From assembly GCA_029747015.1 (NCBI GenBank), contig JAKOGI010001180.1, positions 120,001 through 184,000 of the forward strand: a stretch of DNA of 64,000 nt. The letters run 5' to 3'. The notes under the pieces were generated by a model. The model was not told the DNA's origin. It was given only the letters and a program-made list of their open reading frames with translations, and did no database searches. The stretch's first letter is position 1; each line of letters starts with the position of its first letter. Position numbers and translations under genes: made by a program. The stretch comes from Carnegiea gigantea (taxonomy: Eukaryota; Streptophyta; Magnoliopsida; Caryophyllales; Cactaceae). This document shows positions 22,027-32,610 of the stretch, one piece after another.

Positions 22027-23503
22027 GGGCGGCCGGAAGGTTGCCACGAGTAAGTCAGTTTGGGGGACCGAAGGCAGTTCTCCGTGCACCGGACACGTAG
22101 CTTACCGAATCAGTTGCGACACGGATGGGAATGCATGCTACGAAAGATAGGGTCGAGTCTGATACATCAACCGTCTACTCAATATCTTCGTACGAGTCCA
22201 CAATCACTACACGAGATGAACTTTGGTTTGGTGAATTGAAGTTGGCCTTAGGTGTAATAGGACTCCCAGTTACTGCGCACGATCGTATACTGAGGTGCTC
22301 CCCGCCGGTTGTTGGAACGACGCGAGCCGGGCCTCAATTCATAAAGATAAAGGGCTGTTTAGTAACAATAAATAGGAGGTTCAAAATTCCCCATCTCATT
22401 GAGGGCGGAAAACGAATCGACATCTCGATGTGATACAGCCTTTTCTCTATTTTAGTTGGGAAAGAACGGCGAAGTCCATCCAAACAAACCGTCCAATGAA
22501 GAATAAGAAGAGAGCAAAGCGCATGCGGAACGGACACAGAAAAAAAGAAGTGTGGAAGAGAAGCAGCCGAGCTCATTCCCTTCGCTTCCTGGGCCCAAAG
22601 CAGTGCAGTCTTTCCTGGCCAAATCAAGGATTTGGGGCTTCTTTTGCTACGCTACTGAAATAGAAAATTGGCTTGAAGAATCTATATGAATAGAAAGATA
22701 GATCTATCCGTCTATCCTATCCGATTTCGATTTTGATATCTAAAAAAGAATCGATTTCATTCAACGTTTGATTCAAAGAACTGCGCTTAGCCCCCCCGCT
22801 CATGAAACGGCTTTGCTGCAATGTGGATGGCAGAGGGTCCGTAGTACCCGAAGCACTGGAGTGATCCAGTAGCGGGGAAGGGGCCTAGAAGTGCCTACTA
22901 CTACACCACACTACACTTGGCTCTACACATTTACAGAGCTAACCCCTGTCCAGTGCCTGGCAGAGCTAAGGTAGCTTGCTTCTACTCTTTATCCCGCACT
23001 TCGCCCAGGCTAACGGGGCCTTACTTTTGAAGGGGGGAGAGTGGAGCCTCGAGAAGGACTGTTGAGAGGAAGATCCTTGGCCCTTCTTCATTCTCTACAG
23101 GGTTCCAAACCTTTCTTCAACATAGGTGACAACGAGCAGGGCAGAGATGGAAGAGATCGAACACGGGAATAAGAAGTCACTGAAGTGACCTTATCGATCA
23201 TTTTGATAGAGGGGGATAGAGAAAGTGGACAAAAGAGAAAAGCATTTCCCAGTCGAAAAGACCTTTTTCGTCAAGCATTTTTCATCGAACTTTGACGGTT
23301 TCAGAATCATATTGAAAACGCTCAACACCCAAGCCCTTCCTTCGTGGAGCCCTCTATTGTAAGTGATCCGAACCTGCCCGGAGCGAGCCTCCCATAGAGG
23401 CCTTTGAAGTTGGTGAGCCGTATGATGGGAAACTATCTCCTGCGGTTCGGAGAGGACTCTTTTTTTAGTTAGTACCCTCTCGGAGTGGACCCTTTCACTC
23501 TAT
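22027..23503 (+). other. nad2: nad2 intron 4 (cis-spliced group II intron)
   Basis: The 1477-nt intron begins GGGCGGC like intron 3 and has a clear domain V at about 23415-23448 (GAGCCGTATGATGGGAAAC, then TATCTCCTGCGGTTC), 55 nt before exon 5. No maturase reading frame is present. Open frames inside (for example 22125-22433) show no homology and are taken as chance. The boundaries are set by the conserved exon 4 and exon 5 lengths. Confidence 0.92.
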
Positions 23504-23691
23504 TTTATTATATACGTTTAGTGAAAAGAATGTTTTTTGATACACCTAGGACATGGATTCTATATGAACCAATGGATCGTGACAAGTCGTTACTACTAGC
23601 AATGACTTCCTCTTTCATTACTTCATCCTTTCCATATCCTTCTCCCTTGTTCTCAGTTACTCATCAAATGGCACTCAGTTTATATCTTTAA
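23504..23691 (+). CDS. nad2: nad2 exon 5 (NADH dehydrogenase subunit 2, C-terminus)
   Basis: The final 188-nt exon begins TTTATTATATACG and codes FYYIRLVKRMFFDTPRTWIL, then YEPMDRDKSLLLAMTSSFIT and the C-terminus SVTHQMALSLYL, with the stop at 23689-23691. Length equals the conserved 188 nt of other eudicots. The first codon (Phe) is split with exon 4. Ser and Pro codons in the last transmembrane helix (SSFITSSFPYPSP) correspond to Phe/Leu positions in edited mRNAs of other plants. All nad2 sequence present in the window is intact. Confidence 0.96.
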
Positions 23692-26600
23692 GTTCGATCA
23701 TTGACAAGGTTCAAAGAAAGGGTGGGCCATTGATAAAGAATCGATTCCAAACCACAATGCTAGCAGATGGTGGGCCTCCGCTTTTCGGCATATCGAGACT
23801 TCTTCTTCCTCAGCGACTTGGCAATAGCCTGATTCCACACGGGCAAGGAAAGGCAATGAATATTGTTTAGATATCCCCGTCAAAGCGTCAATCTCCAGAG
23901 ATGTCTGCCTCTTTTGGACAGTTAACTTCTTTTCTTTTTCCAGCCGAAGAGGGGAGGCGGTGTAGTCGGGATGTGAAGGCAAGAATAGGCTGCTTGAGCG
24001 AGGGCCTTCCTCCAGCAGCATATTCTCACTTTCAGTTGCTGTTCCAGGGACAGGAGGGGGGTTATTCTAAAATCTATATAAGTAGGGGTTCACATTGAAG
24101 ACTGCGGATCGCTTAGATCGGAGCGATTTACTGAATTTACTTCACTGACAAAGACAGTCCGATCATAAAGAATTTAATGCACCCGATTTGAGATCGGAGA
24201 ATAGGTTGTTGCTGCCATTAAACCACCACAATCGAAGGAGCGGCATACCATATCTCGTTGAATTTCCTACTGCAACAATAAACTCCTTTTTCATCTGTCC
24301 TTTCTTCTCGCCGCATCCATCTCCTCCTGGTGAAGGAGCCCGCACTTCGTCAGGCCGAGCGAGGGGTGATAGAATAGCAAGCAGGGTCACTTCCGCAAGC
24401 AAAGGAAAAGACCCTTCCGGTGAGATGAAGCTCTCGCGCCGTAAAGACCAGCGCTATCGCATCCACGCTAACTATGCACCGCACCCTTCGGTTCTGAAAC
24501 GAATGATACAGCACTCGCTCTGAAGCAGCAGCCCCGATTTCGGTTTAACTGAAATTGTTTGTTGTTGTTGGTTAGTAAGTCCTCTTTTAACTAGTGCGCT
24601 GAGCAGCTTCTCAGGCAGCACCCTGTGGTGCTTGATAGGAACGAGCCGACGAGCGTATGCGTCAATCGCGCGCAACAAGCTTGCTTCTGCGCGGCGTTAG
24701 GTCTAATCGGATAGACCTATGGAACTATTGGGACTACTACTGACTTGCTTGGTGGTATTATCAGTCGGTGAAAAGCCTTGCTTCGCTACAATAACACAGG
24801 GAGTTGGCCAACGAAGAGGAGACTTCCTCTGACATTCTAAACTCATACCGGACTTTGAATTCCTTTCGTTTAGCTCGGTATGAGTAATTGATACACTGCC
24901 CACAGGTCAGTCCATTGATAGGCTCATCGGGCTTGTTGTGTTGAAGAGGTGGGCTGACAAGGAGAGGAATCATTCCCATCGGTGAAATGAATCTCTTCTC
25001 CCAGATCTTCTTTGTAGTCCACCGTCGGTATATGTATGAATTCATGTTGGCAGTCTAAGTTGGAGCAAGCTACGGCTCTTTGGCTTTATGGCGCGCTTTC
25101 CGTTTTCTCGCTTGGCTGCTTCCTTCGATAAAAAGCTTATTCAACAATTGATTTAGAAGACGGATTAAGAAGAAGATAAAGCCTTCAACTCTGAAAAGAC
25201 TCATTTGATGCAGCGTATTCTCCGATCGGGGAATCAGCTGTGCATGAAGGAATGAAGTCAAAGGCTACGAAGTAGTAAGATGAAGGGCTCCGCTTTGTAA
25301 GAGTACCATAAACTCAAGCTAGCGGCACCTCCTGCACCTCTTTCAATCTGCTGCCTTCGTCCCCTGCCAAGGAATAGAGTAAAGGGACTTCCTCTTCCTC
25401 TCCAGAGCCCCGACCAGTGAAGACTGAAATTCATACCCCTGTGTGAGCTAGTTAGACTAGCAAAAAGCTGTGTCATGTCCGTTCTCGTTACACATATGAT
25501 ATGGTATATCCTGAGATCTCTTAGGTCATACTATAGGAAACTTTGATCGAGATGTCAGGTCAGTTATAATTGAATAGTCCACATGTACCAAACTAAGGTG
25601 CGGACGGATAGTCAAATTCCAGTCATGCCAGTAAGGCCAGGAGATTCTTCCGTTAGAAGGGCGGATAAGCCAGTTCAAGTGAATGGCTGTTCTTTGGGCC
25701 CCTAATTCAACAAATGTCAGCTTTTTCCCCACTACTCAAGATAAGAAGGCACTTTCCCTGCTTGGTCTCGACCTCAAAAGAGGGCCGGCGGGAAATTATC
25801 TCACTGCCTGCTCCTTCCAAATCCAAGGTAGGATAGAAAGTTAACTATAGTCGGTCTTAGTTCCGATCATGCTCGGCAGACCAGCGTCCCATAATTCATG
25901 GTGTGCGAAGATCGTTAGTACTATCCCCTAGACGCATGCTATAGCCCTCGTCTTGTTACAGGGTTCGGCGTCATATGGCATTGTCAAAGGAAGAGCAATG
26001 ACGAAAGTAGCCCTCTCTTAGAGCAGCGGACAGTACACAAGCATTCTTGAACATTACTAGGAGGAAGAAGGCGTCCGACTAATCTCGTTCTGTCCAAGTC
26101 TGCTTATGAGTGGTGAAGAGCCCGTGGTAACTTCGATAAGAGAGGTTTCGGTAGTTCCTTTCCTGCGTAGATGAACGAAAAAGGCGGATTGAGTAGGATT
26201 ACGATTCATAGAAAGCCGTGCCCTTAGCCGGCTTACAACAAGAGGGAACCCTCCTACTTTGAAGGGAGTCGAATCTCCATTCCTTAAAAAAAAAAGAAAG
26301 AAGTAGTCAGTGCCCTTTTTTCCACCTTTTTCGAATCGAATGATTCAGCGCTCTCAGAAAGCGGATAAAAGGCTTCCTATTCAACGGATTCGGATTCTTC
26401 GACTTGTTATGCTTCGGATGCTTCCTCGGCCGTGCAGTACGTACTTCTGTTTGGAGAGTCTGTTCCTTACTTAGCTAGGACTTTTAGTGACTAGAGTAGC
26501 CCCTCTGTATCCGAAGGCGCCTTTTTGTTTATGCACCTGAAACGGCTTCCGATTTGACTTGACGTAAAGTGGATCGACCCCGTTCAGTAGAATTACGAAG

Positions 26601-27186
26601 AAAGAAGAGAAGGCAGGGTCAAACCCTGCAAAAAGTGCTGAACCTTGCTTCAAGCGCTGGCTTTTTTGGGCGGGTCTAAATCCTTTTCCCGAAGTGGTTG
26701 CTACTCGACTGGTGCCTTCATAGGGAACCGCAGTAAAATGCCGCCTCTATGAGATCTCGGTGCTACTGCCCTGCCATAAGAGCATTGAGACTGTCACAGG
26801 TCAACAACAAGGGGTTCTATTTCCGACTCAATACCCTTTTGGCTAGCGTGCCTCCCTCCTTTGTGTGCTTTCGCCCTCTCCACATTTCCGCCCGTTAATC
26901 TAACGGAAGGTAAGCATATAGTTTCCCTAAAAGCAGGGCCAGCCCATTTAAGCGCAAGATACTACCTAACGTTGGAGGACATAGGCTGAGCAGTCTCTTT
27001 CGGGGTTGATCTGAAATAAGGTCAGATTGGTTTCAACTAGCATATGGACACGGTTGAGCACCGAGTCCTTAGAAATGGACTGCCCAGTGTGTAGGAGAAA
27101 GATGTTGTCGACGCTTATTGCTCGTGACGACCCCGCCGCCACGTAAGGAAACTAATCACCTCTTACATAAGTTCGCGGGCTGCTGA
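23692..27186. other. Gene-free stretch downstream of nad2
   Basis: No standard gene or tRNA. It contains one type B hairpin element (25064-25114). Open frames such as 23698-24021 minus and 24188-24523 plus lack motifs. I see no terminator-like structure directly behind the nad2 stop. Confidence 0.55.
25064..25114 (+). repeat. Hairpin repeat family, type B, copy 1
   Basis: A 51-nt element starting AGCAAGCTACGGCTCTTTGG and ending CGTTTTCTCGCTTG. It shares the left tip AGCAAGC and the right half GCGCGCTTTCC-GTTTTCTCGCTT with type A but has a different left interior (GGCTCTTTGGCTTTATG). Identical over its length to copies at 34413 and 38531. Confidence 0.85.
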
Positions 27187-27420
27187 AGGAAACTAACCAA
27201 AGCAAGCGCCTTTCGAAGCGATCAGGTACTCTTTTTTATAGGGCTTCTCAACAATGTTCAGTCAGGCCTAGCCGTCATCGAAAGGTTGCCCGAGCCGGCA
27301 GTGATCATCATCAACGATGATTCGAAATCATATGTAGAATTCCTACAGAGCAGGAAAACCGTTGATTACAGGGGGTGTATCGAAGCATACATCCTAAGTC
27401 GGGGCCTAGACATGAAATAA
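27187..27420 (+). other. ATG-less open frame of 77 codons, unidentified
   Basis: A plus-strand frame stays open to TAA at 27418-27420 and reads like a real globular protein: FFIGLLNNVQSGLAVIERL, PEPAVIIINDDSKSYVEFLQ, SRKTVDYRGCIEAYILSRGL. There is no ATG near its start; the only Met is two residues before the stop. Composition differs from the low-complexity chance frames around it. I do not recognise the family; it may be the 3' end of a lost gene or an inserted fragment. Confidence 0.35.
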
Positions 27421-27775
27421 TTATAATATAGGTTGTTTTGAAAAAGATTGATTGCTAATAACCGGAGGGCTTCATAGCATCCGGCTAACGTGCTTCGGAC
27501 GGACTAGGGCAGCAAAGCAAAGGTAGCAGCAAAAAACTATTGAGGGTTTTTTACCTTTACCTAATTAGGCCGAAGCGCGTCAAGGAAAGGACATTCGTCT
27601 ATATCAAGGTTGAACGAGATATAAGCGTCAATGTCGTAACCGCCTTCAGAGCGGATTCGACGGGATGCCTAAGAGCAACGGATTCTTCCTCTCCTTTCTC
27701 ATATCGAGACTAACAGGCAAAGACTTCTATTTGAAGAGAATGAAGGCCTTGTTTCACTTTCTGGTAGTAGGAGGG

Positions 27776-27831
27776 AGCAAGCGGAGGCTCGAAAGCCGGA
27801 GCGCGCTAGCGCGCTTTCCGTTTTCTCGCTT
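27776..27831 (+). repeat. Hairpin repeat family, type A, copy 3
   Basis: Nearly identical to 15539-15594, with the intact palindrome AGCGCGCTAGCGCGCT. Same orientation. Direct recombination with copy 2 would release a 12.2-kb circle carrying trnN, trnY and nad2 exons 3-5. Confidence 0.85.
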
Positions 27832-29789
27832 GGTAGCTACTAATTCCATTGCCGGATCCACTTTCCGGGGTTCCACTGTAAGGATAAAGAACTTGGCTGA
27901 GGTAGCTTAGAAGGCCAAAAAAAAGGTAGAGAGAATGCGCGGGAACTACCTTATGCGTAAGCAGATTAGGGCCAATGGAGACATGGATATCAGACTTTGA
28001 TACCTTTGGCGTCAGAGACCTGAAACCAAGACCTATAGAAGTATAATGGTTCAAGGGAGGGTAGGGAGCTGTATAACCGCTTGTGGCAGCGTCAGCGTTT
28101 GAGGCCACCAAGCTCAAAGATCAAGGGGTCAAAAGATGAACTGCCACTATGTAAAAGAATACTTGAACTTTACTGCTAGGTTCTTGACCGAGCCCGATAA
28201 GCTGTGGTTGGTATGCGGCATTGTCTTAGGCTGTTGCTTACCGATTAGCCCGGCCTACTACTGCTGTGCTTACTTCCCGGTCTTAACTCCTAAGCCAAGG
28301 AAATAAGTAACATGTGTTGAGCATATATCTATAGCTAACGTTTCTTTCTGCTTTGCTTGGACGAAAGATATTATGATTTCCTCTGCTCTCTAAATCTAGT
28401 CTGTCGTCAGTCTTGGATTGGTCTTCAGTTGATGTGTAAGAAGGAAACAAAGATGATATGGAAATAGGCCTTTGCCTTAGATAGAGTGGTTTTTTCTTTA
28501 TAAGAGTCCGCTATTATCAAAATCAGAGTAGTAAAGAGTTGCCTTTCTGACTTTAGCTACCCGTCCGATCCGCGTAGCAGCCCGGCTTGCTTAAAAGATT
28601 GACAGACAGACCCGAACCCCACTCCCGTCGATCGAAGACCTTTCTGCCCCATAATTGACCCCGGATAAACCACCCGTCACTATTGAAGAAGCAAAAGCAG
28701 TTGCCGCTTCTGAGTGAATATTGTACATGAATTTGACTCAATTCATTCGTTGTATCGTAGTAAAGGAAAGAAGAAAAGAATTGGATTTGTATACCAGGGT
28801 ATGGTGTGGGCCGTGTTGAATGGCTGCTGATAAAACCATTGCGGTTCTTGTATCAGGTCCAATCTCCGGCAAGATTTTCTATTACCGGGAGGACTTCCTT
28901 CAGTCAGGTAAGTACTATAAAGAAAGCAAGGGTTGGAGAGAATGAACAAAGTTTGACTTGGGATGGGTCAGTCTTTCTGGGATCCACTTTGAGAACTCAA
29001 CAGTGTGAGTGAGGGGATAATAGATTATCGGGGTTCTGCTACGACACTACTTCTTTGATAGCTTGAAAGACTTCTGGTCCGATAGCCACGAAATGGAGAA
29101 TAGAACTTGTTATAGTATAGGCGATTCAAGCTCACAACGATCTCAAAAAAAAACAAAGGAAAGCTCCGCTCCCCCCGATATCCCGAAAACAAATAGCGAG
29201 GAATCGGATGCGAAATTTCGTATAATAATGATCGAGATCACCGGTTTTAGTACAGCTCCTATAGGAAAAGGCCTCGCATCTTCAAAAGAGAGGTTAGGCG
29301 GATCCTGCGAGATTGTCTTCTGAGTACTAGCTAGCAGTAGGGGGCAACAAAGAAAGATTTATCATCCTAAGCGTCAAAGCAGGAAACATCGGCTACAAGA
29401 CGGCGGCCACTTCCGGAGGTAAGACTTAGTGAGATAACTGCCAAGGGAGCCCCACATAAGCCAAAAACAACCGCATTATTTGGCCTGGGAATGGGAACCC
29501 GGGTAATGTAAGGGTTTGGCTTCAGCTTAGAGTATAGTTTCCCAGTTCCGTATTGAGTATGAGTAGAGTAGAGCAGCCTATCTTTCCCTCTTTTTCATCT
29601 TTCTTTCTTCCTGGAACTAGAAAAGAACCTACAGGCTACCCAGCCTGACGAGTCTATTCAGGATCACTTTTCTATTTTTGTCTTGTGGGGCAAAGCCTCA
29701 CTCACATCAACAAAGGGAAAACTCAGTTAAGAGGACACCGGGCCGCTTTCCGATGTGTCTGTCCGAAGAGTCAAATTTAAGAATTTATA
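27832..29789. other. Gene-free stretch before the 248-codon ORF
   Basis: No known gene. An 86-codon frame at 29063-29323 is hydrophilic and motif-free. Nothing in the region resembles a tRNA, and no promoter motif of the CRTA type with a good fit was seen close to 29790. Confidence 0.5.
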
Positions 29790-30536
29790 ATGACAAATCG
29801 AATTAGGTTCCTCTGCCTGTCTTTTATAATTGTTCTAGAGTATAATCCAAATCTCGTGATTAGCAGTTTTTTTTCTTATGGTCTAACCTTTCTAGTAATG
29901 AATGTTCCACCGTTCTATTTTCTTAAGTATGTTAATTGGTGTTTTTTACTGTATTCTTCTTGTAGCGACATTTCAGCTTTTTTTGCGGACGGCGCGGGTC
30001 CTTCAACTCTGGGGCAAAATGCCCTTGAGTCTTCGAGTCCGTCTCCTTCCGAGATGGACTACACTCAGTTCTTGGGTGAACAAACTCCGCCAACTCCCTT
30101 TTTTTGGGAAACAGGGGCTCCGGGGCCACAGGAAGCTCCCATAGTACCAGCTCAGCCCGAAGCTCCAGCTCAGCCCGGAGGACCACAAGGTTTCATTTCC
30201 TTGTTCCCCGACGAGGAAAGGAGGGCTCGTCTCCATGGCAGGCTCGTACTCCTTTCCTGGGGGAACCCACTCGGGCCTGAGGTTCGAGAAGGGATTGTGG
30301 AAGTCCAACTTAGAATAGAAAAAGAGGTGGAACGAGAGCTTCTAATCAAAGGGTACTCACCTCACAGTTTGATGGTCAACTGGCCAAAAGTACTTGGATT
30401 TCTTTTCGAGGGGGACACCTTATCGATAAGATCGTATCAAAATAGTTGGAAGGCTATAGAGGCCGGGGGCCTTAGCAAAACAAACTATTTGTTACGGATC
30501 GATGAGGCCATAAGAAAGATGGAATTGTTCCTTTAA
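29790..30536 (+). CDS. 248-codon membrane-anchored chimeric-looking ORF
   Basis: An uninterrupted ATG-to-TAA frame, the longest without a standard gene name in the window. Residues 6-65 are strongly hydrophobic (two or three possible membrane segments, FLCLSFIIVL, FFSYGLTFLVM, YVNWCFLLY). Residues 66-90 are Ser/Pro-rich, 98-133 Pro/Gln/Ala-rich with a near-repeat PEAPAQPGGP, and 138-248 form a charged, mostly helical-looking domain (ISLFPDEERRARLHGRLVLL, SWGNPLGPEVREGI, EVQLRIEKEVERELLIKGYS). It lies 621 bp upstream of nad4L on the same strand. A hydrophobic N-terminus joined to an unrelated soluble domain beside a respiratory gene is the pattern of plant mitochondrial chimeric ORFs, some of which cause cytoplasmic male sterility. 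I cannot match it to a named one. Expression is unproven. Confidence 0.6.
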   Translation: MTNRIRFLCLSFIIVLEYNPNLVISSFFSYGLTFLVMNVPPFYFLKYVNWCFLLYSSCSDISAFFADGAGPSTLGQNALESSSPSPSEMDYTQFLGEQTPPTPFFWETGAPGPQEAPIVPAQPEAPAQPGGPQGFISLFPDEERRARLHGRLVLLSWGNPLGPEVREGIVEVQLRIEKEVERELLIKGYSPHSLMVNWPKVLGFLFEGDTLSIRSYQNSWKAIEAGGLSKTNYLLRIDEAIRKMELFL

Positions 30537-31157
30537 TTGTAACTTGTATTTCTCATTCACAAATCCATCTTTGTTTATGCTGCTAACTCTCAGTTTGGTC
30601 CTACTTCTGCTTCATTTTGTTACTAAAAATCTAAAGATCGGCGTAGTCGCTCATAGGGACATATCTATCCGGATAGAGAGTAGTCGAGATCGATTCATAG
30701 ATAGATCTCTTTCGTGATAGATAGGTATCCCCATGGATAGAGATCAAAATAGGGAAGCCCTCATAGAGCAGTCGACTAGAAGTAGAAGACTGCTGGCTTG
30801 AGAGAAGGTGGCCTCCCTCGGGAAACATGGCCCAATTTCTCTTCTTTCTTTTTGATTTTGACAACGAAAAATCCCGATAAAATGAAAAAATGACTTAAGA
30901 AATCGAAGTTATGGAAAGGAAAAGTGATTGCAACGAAAAATCCCGATAAAATGTACCTTGGGGTGCATTTTCCTGCTTGGAGTGAGAACTGCTTGATCTT
31001 TAAGGTATCTATAAAGTATATCCTAACCCACCACCCTGATTTATTGTTTTGGTTCTTTTCATTTCTCTTTTGAATTGCTCATATATATCAATTGAATTTG
31101 ATTTCGCACTGGAGTTATAACATTTGACATTCTCAAATTACATTCTTCGTTCCCGAA
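30537..31157. other. 5' flank of nad4L
   Basis: The 621-bp interval has no gene. It contains a 23-bp direct repeat (30862-30884 and 30931-30953) and becomes AT-rich over the last 150 bp before nad4L, as usual for a mitochondrial 5' leader. No clear CRTA promoter motif was found. Confidence 0.5.
30862..30953 (+). repeat. Pair of 23-bp direct repeats upstream of nad4L
   Basis: CAACGAAAAATCCCGATAAA plus ATG occurs at 30862-30884 and again at 30931-30953, 69 bp apart. The position about 200-300 bp upstream of nad4L would allow a role in the leader, such as an RNA-binding protein site, but they may simply be a duplication. Confidence 0.75.
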
Positions 31158-31460
31158 ACGGATTCTATCAAATATTTTACATTTTCTATGATCATCTTTA
31201 TTTCAGGTATTCGGGGAATTCTCCTTAATAGAAGAAATATTCTTATTATGTCAATGTCAATTGAATCAATGTTATTAGCTGTGAATTTGAACTTTTTGGT
31301 CTTTTCTGTTTCTTCGGATGATATGATGGGTCAATTATTTGCTTTATTGGTCCCAACGGTGGCAGCTGCGGAATCTGCTATTGGGTTAGCCATTTTCGTT
31401 ATTACTTTCCGAGTCCGAGGGACTATTGCTGTAGAATCTATTAATAGCATTCAAGGTTAA
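31158..31460 (+). CDS. nad4L: nad4L, NADH dehydrogenase subunit 4L (ACG start)
   Basis: ND4L is a small three-helix proton-channel subunit of complex I. The protein reads T(M)[20 protein letters not shown], then [20 protein letters not shown], and ends [13 protein letters not shown]: 100 residues, the usual length. I start at the ACG at 31158-31160, since homologues begin M-D-L-I-K-Y-F-T-F-S and the ACG start is converted to AUG by C-to-U editing in many angiosperms; the first genomic ATG (31188) would drop ten conserved residues. Other Ser and Pro codons (SMSIES, VSSDD, LLVPTV) coincide with Leu positions after editing. The atp4 start follows 164 bp downstream on the same strand, a common gene pair in eudicots, probably co-transcribed. 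Confidence 0.95.
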   Translation, partial: TDSIKYFTFSMIIFISGIRGILLNRRNILIMSMSIESMLLAVNLNFLVFSVSSDDMMGQLFALLVPTVAAAESAIGLAIFVITFRVRGTIAVESINSIQG

Positions 31461-31624
31461 AGATGACTCAACTTTAGTTACCAAAATACGAAGTTCTCTT
31501 CTTTCTTATGACTTGGTTGGCAGGGTCAGTGCCTTTCTCGCTGGGCGAGCGCATCCGGCACTTTCCTAAAAAACTGCCTTCCCGTTCACTTACTTTTGCT
31601 GAAAGAAAAAGAGAAGCAAAAGAA

Positions 31625-32176
31625 ATGAGACAGAGTTCCACGAAGATTCTATTTGCTGCTCTTCTCTCTATTTGTGCATTAAGTTCGAAGAAGATCTCAA
31701 TCTATAATGAAGAAATTATAGTAGCTCGTTGTTTTATAGGCTTTATCATATTCAGTCGGAAGAGTTTAGGTAAGACTTTCAAAGCGACTCTCGACGAGAG
31801 AATCCAGGCTATTCAGGAAGAATCGCAGCAATTCCCCAATCCTAACGAAGTAGTTCCTCCGGAATCCAATGAACAACAACGATTACTTAGGATCAGCTTG
31901 CGAATTTGTGGAACCGTAGTAGAATCATTACCAATGGCACGCTGTGCGCCTAAGTGCGAAAAGACAGTGCAAGCTTTGTTATGTCGAAACCTAAATGTTA
32001 AGTCAGCAACACTTCCAAATGCCACTTCTTCCCGTCGCACCCGTCTTCAGGACGATCTAGTCACAGGTTTTCACTTCTCAGTGAGTGAAAGATTTGTCCC
32101 CGGGTCTACGTTGAAAGCTTCTATAGTCGAACTCATTCGAGAAGGCTTGGCGGTCTTAAGAATGGTTCGGGTATAA
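31625..32176 (+). CDS. atp4: atp4 (orf25), ATP synthase peripheral stalk subunit b
   Basis: This 183-residue protein is the mitochondrial F0 subunit 4 (b), anchoring the peripheral stalk of ATP synthase. It starts MRQSSTKILFAALLSICA at the ATG at 31625; the frame is open upstream to 31508, but homologues begin M-R-x-S-S-T, so the internal start is preferred. Conserved family segments include KKISIYNEEIIVARCFIGFI, DERIQAIQEESQQFPNPNEV and RISLRICGTVVESLPMARC. Residues after about 145 (GFHFSVSERFVPGSTLKASI) differ more than usual from homologues before the conserved end IREGLAVLRMVRV; length is slightly short of the usual 190 or so. It lies between nad4L and ccmC on the same strand. Confidence 0.94.
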   Translation: MRQSSTKILFAALLSICALSSKKISIYNEEIIVARCFIGFIIFSRKSLGKTFKATLDERIQAIQEESQQFPNPNEVVPPESNEQQRLLRISLRICGTVVESLPMARCAPKCEKTVQALLCRNLNVKSATLPNATSSRRTRLQDDLVTGFHFSVSERFVPGSTLKASIVELIREGLAVLRMVRV

Positions 32177-32610
32177 GGTTCTCTTAAGAATAAAGAAGAA
32201 AAATAGAAGAAAATTCATGTTCATGCTAACAGAAGAGCGGATCCAATACCAAGACGACTTCTTTCTCAGAAAAGCGAAGAAAAGATTGAAGAATTTTGGG
32301 ATATCATGCCCTACGAGTAAGTCCCAAAAAGGACCCGCTTAAAGCCTTTTGCACTTTTTTTGCTAAGGAATGCAAAAGGATCAAGGATGGGCTCTTGGTC
32401 ACGGAATCTACTTTTTTTCGTTCAAAACAAAGATTTTCTTTTTTTTTCGGTATGCCGCTCCGCGAGCAAAGAGTGCCACTTAGAGCGGAGCGAAAACAAA
32501 GCAACAAACAAGGGGAATTCTTCGATTTCTTTTTTGAGGAAATCTTTTGATTGCGTATTGAATATAGATCCATGTCTTTCTTGTTCCACTAGCTAGGACA
32601 AAATTATCAC
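32177..32610. other. Spacer between atp4 and ccmC
   Basis: No gene is present in these 434 bp. An inverted repeat, CGCTCCGC at 32456-32463 and GCGGAGCG at 32485-32492 with a 21-nt loop, could form a stable hairpin about 120 nt before the ccmC start. Both strands have open frames across this spacer that I take as accidental. Confidence 0.6.

Noticed and set aside
26280..26300. Poly-A run as a possible LINE tail
   Set aside because: No LINE sequence precedes it; A-runs of this length occur throughout the window.
29932..30308. Minus-strand frames opposite the 248-codon ORF
   Set aside because: They mirror the Pro/Gln-rich linker; the plus frame is longer and has an ordered domain structure.
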